From the NCBI RefSeq assembly GCF_018308945.1, contig NZ_CP070501.1, forward strand, positions 2,356,001 through 2,420,000: DNA of 64,000 nt, read 5' to 3'. The stretch is from Agrococcus sp. Marseille-Q4369. Lineage in GTDB: Bacteria; Actinomycetota; Actinomycetes; Actinomycetales; Microbacteriaceae. The notes under the pieces are model-generated. The model was given only the letters and a program-made list of their open reading frames with translations, ran no database searches and had not been told where the DNA came from. This document shows, piece after piece, positions 59,467 to 64,000 of the stretch (position 1 is the first letter of the stretch; each line of letters begins with the position of its first letter). Position numbers and translations under genes: made by a program.

Positions 59467-60924
59467 ATGATGGAGCACGTGAGTGCATTCGAGCGCAAGC
59501 AGCGCGTGGTGATCATCGGCGGCGGACCGGGCGGCTACGAGGCGGCGCTCGCGGGAGCCCAGCTCGGCGCGGAGGTGACGCTCATCGAGCGCGCGGGCGT
59601 CGGCGGCAGCGCGGTGCTCACCGACGTCGTGCCCTCGAAGACCCTCATCGCCTCCGCCGAGTCGGCCGCGGCGATCGAGCAGGCCGACGAGCTCGGCGTG
59701 CAGTTCTTCGCGCGCGGCGATCGCGGCCGGCCGCTGCGCCCCGAGGTCGCGGTCAACTTCACGAAGCTCAACAAGCGCATCCGGAAGCTCGCGCACAGCC
59801 AGTCCGACGACATGCGCCAGACGCTCGAGAGCCTCGGCGTGCAGGTCGTCGAGGGCGAGGGCCGCTTCACGAGCCCGACGACCGTGGCCGTCTCGACCGG
59901 GGGCGCGAACGCGAAGGACTTCGACTCGTTCGAGCTCGACACCGCGGTCGTCTCGGTGGGCGCGCGCCCGCGCGTGCTGCCGAGCGCCCAGCCCGACGGC
60001 GAGCGCATCCTCACGTGGACCGAGCTCTACGACCTCAAGGAGATGCCCTCCCACCTCATCGTCGTCGGCTCGGGCGTCACGGGTGCCGAGTTCGCCTCCG
60101 CCTACCGGCTGCTCGGCTCCGAGGTGACGCTCGTCTCGAGCCGCGAGCGCGTGCTGCCGGGCGAGGACACCGACGCGGCCGACGTCATCGAGGAGGTCTT
60201 CCGTCGCGGCGGCATGCACGTGCTCAACAAGCAGCGCGCGACGAGCGTCGTGCGTGACGGCGACGAGGTCGTCGTGACGCTCTCCGACGGTCGCGAGATC
60301 CGCGGCAGCCACTGCCTCATGGCCGTTGGCGCGGTGCCGAACACCGAGGGCATCGGCCTCGACGCCGCGGGCGTGCAGACGACCGAGTCGGGCCACATCC
60401 GCGTCAACCGCGTCGCGCGCACCTCGGTGCCGCACATCTACGCCGCCGGCGACTGCACCGCGTTCTTCCCGCTCGCGTCGGTCGCCTCGGTGCAGGGGCG
60501 CACGGCGATCTTCCACGCGCTCGGCGACGAGGTGCGTCCCATCACGCTCCGCAACGTCGCCTCCAACATCTTCACCTACCCCGAGATCGCCACCGTCGGC
60601 TGGCAGCAGGCGTCGATCGACGCGGGTGAGCGCGAAGCGCGCGTCGTGAAGCTCCCGCTCAGCCACAACCCGCGGGCGAAGATGCAGGGCGTGCAGGACG
60701 GCTTCGTCAAGCTCATCGCCGGCACCGACCTCGGCACGATCGTGGGCGGCGTGGTCGTCGCGCCCCGCGCATCCGAGCTCATCCTGCCGCTCTCGCTCGC
60801 GATCGAGCAGCGCCTCACGGTCGACCAGTTCGCGCGCGCGTGGGCCGTCTACCCGTCGCTCTCGGGCTCGGTCACCGACGTCGCCCGCTCGATGCACGTC
60901 GCGCAGGAGCAGCTGGAGCCCTGA
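59467..60924 (+). CDS. lpdA: NAD(P)H-quinone dehydrogenase, LpdA (Rv3303c) type
   Basis: 485 residues; a flavoprotein disulfide-reductase relative that has lost the active-site disulfide. The FAD motif is IIGGGPGGYEAALAG near residues 15-29. Where lipoamide dehydrogenases have CxxxxC, this protein has GGSAVLTDVVPSKTL, without the pair. The NAD motif VVGSGVTGAEFASAY and the second FAD motif YAAGDCTAFFPLAS are present. It probably reduces quinones with NAD(P)H. The start could also be GTG at 59479, which places the FAD motif closer to the N-terminus. Confidence 0.88.
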   Translation: MMEHVSAFERKQRVVIIGGGPGGYEAALAGAQLGAEVTLIERAGVGGSAVLTDVVPSKTLIASAESAAAIEQADELGVQFFARGDRGRPLRPEVAVNFTKLNKRIRKLAHSQSDDMRQTLESLGVQVVEGEGRFTSPTTVAVSTGGANAKDFDSFELDTAVVSVGARPRVLPSAQPDGERILTWTELYDLKEMPSHLIVVGSGVTGAEFASAYRLLGSEVTLVSSRERVLPGEDTDAADVIEEVFRRGGMHVLNKQRATSVVRDGDEVVVTLSDGREIRGSHCLMAVGAVPNTEGIGLDAAGVQTTESGHIRVNRVARTSVPHIYAAGDCTAFFPLASVASVQGRTAIFHALGDEVRPITLRNVASNIFTYPEIATVGWQQASIDAGEREARVVKLPLSHNPRAKMQGVQDGFVKLIAGTDLGTIVGGVVVAPRASELILPLSLAIEQRLTVDQFARAWAVYPSLSGSVTDVARSMHVAQEQLEP

Positions 60925-60948
60925 CTCGCCGGGCGCGGGCGTCGCGGC

Positions 60949-62715
60949 TCAGGCGTCGTCGGGTGTGATCGACACGAGGCGGTGGCCCGAGGGGACCGTC
61001 GCGCCCACCGGCGCGTCGATCGCCGTCACGACGCCGTCGACGGGGGAGGAGAGCGGCTGCTCCATCTTCATCGCCTCGAGCACGACGAGCAGGTCGCCCG
61101 CGACGACGCGGTCGCCCTCGGCGACGGCCGCCTTCACGACCGTCGCCTGCATGGGCGAGACGATGATGCCGGAGCCGACGCCACCCGCGAGCACCGTCCG
61201 CATCCGCCGGGGCGCGGGGCCCTTCGCGTCCTTCGTGTCGGAGAAGAGGCGCTTCGGCATCGAGACCGCGATGCGCTTGCCGTCCGCCTCGACGACGACC
61301 GTGCGGCGCGGCTCCGGGCCGCCGAGCTCGGACGGCTCGCCGCCCCACGCGGGGATGTCGTTCTCGAACTCCGTCTCGATCCACGACGTGTAGATCGAGA
61401 AGGGCGCGTCGCCCTCGGGCGCGAACGCCGGGTGGTCGACGATGCGGCGGTGGAAGGGCAGCACCGTCGGGAGCCCCTCGACTTCGAACTCCGCGAGCGC
61501 GCGGCGAGCGCGGGAGAGGGCCTCGGCGCGGTCACGGCCGGTGACGATGAGCTTCGCGAGCATCGAGTCGAAGTTGCCGCCGATGACGTCGCCGGCGACG
61601 ACGCCGGAGTCGATGCGGATGCCGGGGCCGCTCGGGGCGCGGAACACCCGCACGGGGCCGGGCTGGGGGATGAAGCCGCTGCCGGCGTCCTCGCCGTTGA
61701 TGCGGAACTCGATCGAGTGGCCGCGCACCTCGGGGTCGTCGTAGCCGAGCGCCTCGCCCTCGGCGATGCGGAACTGCTCGCGCACGAGGTCGATGCCGGT
61801 GACCTCCTCCGAGACCGGGTGCTCGACCTGGAGGCGCGTGTTGACCTCGAGGAACGAGATCGTGCCGTCGGCGCCGATGAGGAACTCGCACGTGCCGGCC
61901 CCGACATAGCCGGCGGCGCGGAGGATCGCCTTCGACGCGCGGCGCAGCTCGGCATCCTGCTCCGCGGTGATGAAGGGCGCGGGCGCCTCCTCGACGAGCT
62001 TCTGGTGGCGGCGCTGCAGCGAGCAGTCGCGGGTCGAGACGACGACGACGTTCCCGTGCGCGTCGGCGAGGCACTGCGTCTCGACGTGGCGGGGCTTGTC
62101 GAGGTACTTCTCGACGAAGCACTCGCCGCGGCCGAACGCCGCGACCGCCTCGCGCGTCGCGGAGTCGAACTGCTCCTCGACCTCCTCGCGGGTGCGGGCG
62201 ACCTTGAGGCCGCGGCCGCCGCCGCCGAAGGCCGCCTTGATCGCGACCGGCAGCCCGTGCTCGTCGACGAAGTCGAGCACCTCGGCAGCGCCGGCGACGG
62301 GGTTGATCGTGCCGGGCGCGAGCGGCGCGCCGACCGACTCGGCGATGTGGCGGGCGGAGACCTTGTCGCCGAGCTGCTCGATCGCGTCGGGGCTCGGGCC
62401 GATCCAGATGAGCCCGGCATCGATGACGGCGCGTGCGAAGTCGGCGTTCTCGGCGAGGAAGCCGTAGCCGGGGTGCACGGCGTCGGCGCCCGAGCGGCGC
62501 GCGACCGAGAGCAGCTTGTCGATCACGAGGTAGCTCTCGGCGCTCGTCGAGCCGTGCAGCGCGAAGGCCTCGTCGGCGAGCTGCGCGTGCTGCGCGTCGC
62601 GGTCGGGCTCGGCGTAGACCGCGACCGAGCCGATGCCGGCGTCGCGCGCCGCCCGGATGATGCGGACGGCGATCTCGCCGCGATTGGCGATGAGGACCTT
62701 GGTGATGCGGCGCAT
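60949..62715 (-). CDS. Acetyl-/propionyl-CoA carboxylase alpha chain (biotin carboxylase + biotin carrier)
   Basis: 588 residues. The biotin carboxylase part (about 1-450) begins [18 protein letters not shown] and has [10 protein letters not shown] (ATP loop), [13 protein letters not shown] and [14 protein letters not shown]. The C-terminal biotin-carrier domain carries Lys550 in EAMKMEQPL. This is the AccA3/AccA2-type alpha subunit that supplies carboxybiotin to acyl-CoA carboxyltransferase subunits for malonyl- or methylmalonyl-CoA. The beta subunit is not in the window. The ATG at 62715 follows a -10 element by eight bases. Confidence 0.94.
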   Translation of the reverse strand: MRRITKVLIANRGEIAVRIIRAARDAGIGSVAVYAEPDRDAQHAQLADEAFALHGSTSAESYLVIDKLLSVARRSGADAVHPGYGFLAENADFARAVIDAGLIWIGPSPDAIEQLGDKVSARHIAESVGAPLAPGTINPVAGAAEVLDFVDEHGLPVAIKAAFGGGGRGLKVARTREEVEEQFDSATREAVAAFGRGECFVEKYLDKPRHVETQCLADAHGNVVVVSTRDCSLQRRHQKLVEEAPAPFITAEQDAELRRASKAILRAAGYVGAGTCEFLIGADGTISFLEVNTRLQVEHPVSEEVTGIDLVREQFRIAEGEALGYDDPEVRGHSIEFRINGEDAGSGFIPQPGPVRVFRAPSGPGIRIDSGVVAGDVIGGNFDSMLAKLIVTGRDRAEALSRARRALAEFEVEGLPTVLPFHRRIVDHPAFAPEGDAPFSIYTSWIETEFENDIPAWGGEPSELGGPEPRRTVVVEADGKRIAVSMPKRLFSDTKDAKGPAPRRMRTVLAGGVGSGIIVSPMQATVVKAAVAEGDRVVAGDLLVVLEAMKMEQPLSSPVDGVVTAIDAPVGATVPSGHRLVSITPDDA

Positions 62716-62723
62716 GGTTCTAG

Positions 62724-62729
62724 AGCCTA
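62724..62729 (-). promoter_or_regulatory. -10 element (TAGGCT) of the acyl-CoA carboxylase gene
   Basis: TAGGCT on the minus strand ends eight bases before the ATG at 62715, and no ribosome site is present. Confidence 0.5.
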
Positions 62730-62792
62730 AGCGGGAGGACATGGCGGATGCGTGCGCACGCCACACAGGAATGCCCGGTTCGGTTGCGGATT

Positions 62793-62827
62793 CCCACAGT
62801 CGGGCCGAGGCTCCCGCGAGCTGTGGG
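62793..62827. other. Long hairpin in the carboxylase/coiled-coil gene intergenic region
   Basis: CCCACAG (62793-62799) pairs with CTGTGGG (62821-62827), and inside it CGGG pairs with CCCG. It is part of a 373-base gap (62716-63088) with no gene. The rest of that gap holds the carboxylase promoter, an inverted copy of the 19-bp repeat motif (62853-62867), the repeat array itself and the promoter of the next gene. Confidence 0.5.
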
Positions 62828-62892
62828 CCCCCGGCGCGGGCCGCTGGCCGTTCGCGACTCGACCCGTCCTCGCCGAGGCGAGCCCTTGCAGC

Positions 62893-63020
62893 GGGTCGTC
62901 TCGGTGAGAAGGGGTCGCGTCGCGCCGGGCGGCGTGCGCGGAGGGGTCGAGTCGCGCGGAAGCGGTCGAGTCGCCTGCAACGGGTCGAGTCTCGCAGGAG
63001 CTGTCGAGCCGCGCGACGCG
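62893..63020. repeat. Degenerate 19-bp tandem array with GGGTCGAGTCGCG core
   Basis: GTCGAG cores occur at 62946, 62965, 62984 and 63003, exactly 19 bases apart, and GTCG cores at 62895 and 62914 are also 19 apart. The units share the pattern N-C-G-G-GTCGAGTCGCG with variable ends. A reverse-complement copy (CGCGACTCGACCCGT) is at 62853-62867. A period of 19 is not a multiple of three, so it is not a coding repeat. Confidence 0.75.
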
Positions 63021-63076
63021 GACGGGCGCGTCCCTGCCTCTCCGCCCCGACCCTGTGCCCGACGGCCCGGCGCACC

Positions 63077-63082
63077 TAGCAT
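63077..63082 (+). promoter_or_regulatory. -10 element (TAGCAT) of the coiled-coil protein gene
   Basis: TAGCAT ends six bases before the GTG at 63089, and no ribosome site is present. Confidence 0.5.
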
Positions 63083-63088
63083 GGAGCC

Positions 63089-63898
63089 GTGGACCCCGTG
63101 GTGCTGGCGCTCGTGGCCGAGTGGTGGTGGATCGCTCCCGCCGGCGCGGGTGCGGGCGCCCTTGGCGTCATCGGCGTGCGGCGCGGCCGCCCCGACGGTC
63201 GCCGGCTCGAGCTCGACGCCGCGATGCACGACGTGCGACAGGCGACGGATGCCGTGACGCGCTCGCGCGCGGACCTCAAGGTCGCGCGCGCCGAGCTGCT
63301 GCGAACGCAGGCGGAGCAGTCTGCCGGCCGCGTGGGCCTCGGCGCGGTGCTCGAGTCGAAGCGCCGCGCGCAAGCCGCGGAGCGCGCGGTGAAGGTCGCG
63401 GTCGCCGACCTCAAGGCCAGGCGCGCGTCGGTGCACGCGGCGCGCGCGACCCTGCCCGCGAGCCGGGCGCCGCTCGAGGCGATGCCGCTCGCGCGGCTGC
63501 GAGACGAGCACGACCGCCTCACGGCGCGCTGGATCGCGTACGAGACCGACCCCGCGAAGGCGATCGACTACCCGGCGATGAGCGACGCGTCCTCGCCCGC
63601 GCTGCAGGAGTTCCTGCGCGAGCAGCGGCTCGCGCTCGACCTGCGGCCCGCGAGCCTCGACGCCCGCATGGCGCCCGGCGAGTTCGCCGCGTATCGCGAC
63701 GCCGTGCGACGGGCGACGCACGCCTTCGACGCGGCCGAGCACGCGGCGCGCCGGGGCATCGGCGAGCGGCCCGCGAGCACCACCGGCAGCACCGACTGGA
63801 GCGCGCTCGCGCAAGAGCTGCTCGAGTCCGCGCAAGGCGCGATCGCCCGCTCCGCCGAGGCGTGGCAGCGCGACCGGAGGCGTCGGCCCGGCGTCTGA
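63089..63898 (+). CDS. Membrane-anchored coiled-coil protein of unknown function
   Basis: 269 residues. I do not recognise a family. A single N-terminal hydrophobic segment (about 3-30, with WWW and GAGAGALGVIG) is followed by RRGR, suggesting an inside-oriented anchor. Residues about 40-140 are Ala/Arg/Glu-rich with heptad-like spacing, a probable coiled coil. The second half (about 140-269) is helical and charged, with a mostly acidic middle and basic end (RDRRRRPGV). It is alone, between a divergent carboxylase gene and a TetR gene. Confidence 0.7.
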   Translation: MDPVVLALVAEWWWIAPAGAGAGALGVIGVRRGRPDGRRLELDAAMHDVRQATDAVTRSRADLKVARAELLRTQAEQSAGRVGLGAVLESKRRAQAAERAVKVAVADLKARRASVHAARATLPASRAPLEAMPLARLRDEHDRLTARWIAYETDPAKAIDYPAMSDASSPALQEFLREQRLALDLRPASLDARMAPGEFAAYRDAVRRATHAFDAAEHAARRGIGERPASTTGSTDWSALAQELLESAQGAIARSAEAWQRDRRRRPGV

Positions 63899-63910
63899 GG
63901 TCCGCGCTTG

Positions 63911-63928
63911 TGAGTGAGTGCTCACTCA
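63911..63928. promoter_or_regulatory. Operator palindrome TGAGTGAG-TG-CTCACTCA
   Basis: A perfect 8-base inverted repeat with a two-base centre sits two bases before the -10 element of the TetR gene. This position and symmetry fit an autorepressed TetR operator. Confidence 0.75.
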
Positions 63929-63930
63929 TC

Positions 63931-63936
63931 TACGCT
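63931..63936 (+). promoter_or_regulatory. -10 element (TACGCT) of the TetR gene
   Basis: TACGCT ends seven bases before the GTG at 63944 and lies directly after the operator palindrome. Confidence 0.5.
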
Positions 63937-63943
63937 GTTCGAC

Positions 63944-64000
63944 GTGCCGCCCCCACCCCGCTTGAGCGCCGACGATCGGCGCGCGCAGATCATCGACGCG
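63944..64000 (+). CDS. TetR-family transcriptional regulator, 3'-truncated by the window edge
   Basis: Only 19 codons are visible. They read VPPPPRLSADDRRAQIIDA, the typical start of a TetR DNA-binding domain (RRAQIIDAA). The GTG is placed by the -10 element seven bases upstream. The adjacent palindrome supports autoregulation. Targets are unknown. Confidence 0.7.
   Translation, partial: MPPPPRLSADDRRAQIIDA

Noticed and set aside
59467-60924. lpdA as the lipoamide dehydrogenase of a 2-oxoacid complex.
   Set aside because: The redox-active CxxxxC pair is missing (GGSAVLTDVVPSKTL) and no E1/E2 genes are adjacent; it fits the quinone-dehydrogenase group.
2686-62700. Very long open frames antisense to or out of phase with recognised genes, for example opposite sdhA, opposite the GTPases and opposite the carboxylase.
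   Set aside because: They translate to Arg/Ala/Gly/Pro-rich or Asp/Glu-repeat strings without motifs; they are the usual result of third-position GC bias. The true frames carry clear family motifs.
62720-63925. A long minus-strand frame covering the 19-base repeat array and the coiled-coil gene.
   Set aside because: The 19-base period shifts frame between units, the translation has no recognisable domain, and the plus-strand gene has a proper promoter and start.

Overview
This 64 kb window is one stretch of a very GC-rich chromosome. Genes are tightly packed, with many 1-, 4- or 8-base overlaps between neighbours, and GTG starts are common. Gene content (DUF222/HNH endonuclease, Rv3303c-type LpdA, biotin-dependent AccA3-like carboxylase subunit, lysine/alanine-rich TopA tail, BMP-type nucleoside importer) points to an actinobacterium. 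The order topA-tmk-holB-hydrolase with a nearby tRNA-Thr suggests Microbacteriaceae; Agrococcus is only a guess. Almost all of it is ordinary chromosome. I see no prophage, insertion sequence, CRISPR array or biosynthetic cluster.

Layout. 0-6 kb: 3' part of topA, then tmk and holB (replication), a small unknown gene and a secreted TAP-like peptidase. 6-12 kb: DUF222/HNH protein, phosphoketolase, tRNA-Thr(CGT), a decayed VOC-protein relic, a VapBC-type toxin-antitoxin pair and a nicotinamidase-like hydrolase. 12-16 kb: MMPL transporter and succinate-semialdehyde-type dehydrogenase. 16-20.6 kb: two divergent ABC systems (small HTH regulator plus exporter; DrrA-like ATPase plus two permeases) sharing a 94-base control region with two palindromic operators. 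20.6-25.7 kb: PfkB kinase, SurE, P1B-type metal ATPase, MHS-family MFS transporter. 25.8-29.5 kb: riboflavin operon ribD-ribE-ribBA-ribH under an FMN riboswitch. 29.6-33.1 kb: yihY-xth-trpS-GNAT. 33.1-39.2 kb: PTS enzyme I, then TspO and two dynamin-like GTPases. 39.3-43 kb: sdhCDAB. 43-45.5 kb: divergent glycosyltransferase and mannose-1-phosphate guanylyltransferase.

45.6-58.7 kb is one functional theme, uptake and breakdown of nucleosides: two BMP lipoproteins, an ATPase and two permeases import them; cytidine deaminase, pyrimidine-nucleoside phosphorylase, adenosine deaminase and purine-nucleoside phosphorylase release bases and pentose-1-phosphates; a phosphohexomutase-family enzyme could convert the sugar phosphates. 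A stand-alone PTS EIIA domain is translationally coupled to adenosine deaminase inside this locus. The window ends with YaeQ, LpdA, an acyl-CoA carboxylase alpha chain, a coiled-coil membrane protein of unknown function and the first codons of a TetR regulator.

Regulatory pattern. Many first genes of transcription units have a TANNNT -10 element 6-9 bases before the start codon and no Shine-Dalgarno sequence, which implies leaderless mRNAs. Intergenic spaces also hold several repeat types: a two-copy double-hairpin element, a 29-bp hairpin direct repeat and a 19-bp-period array.
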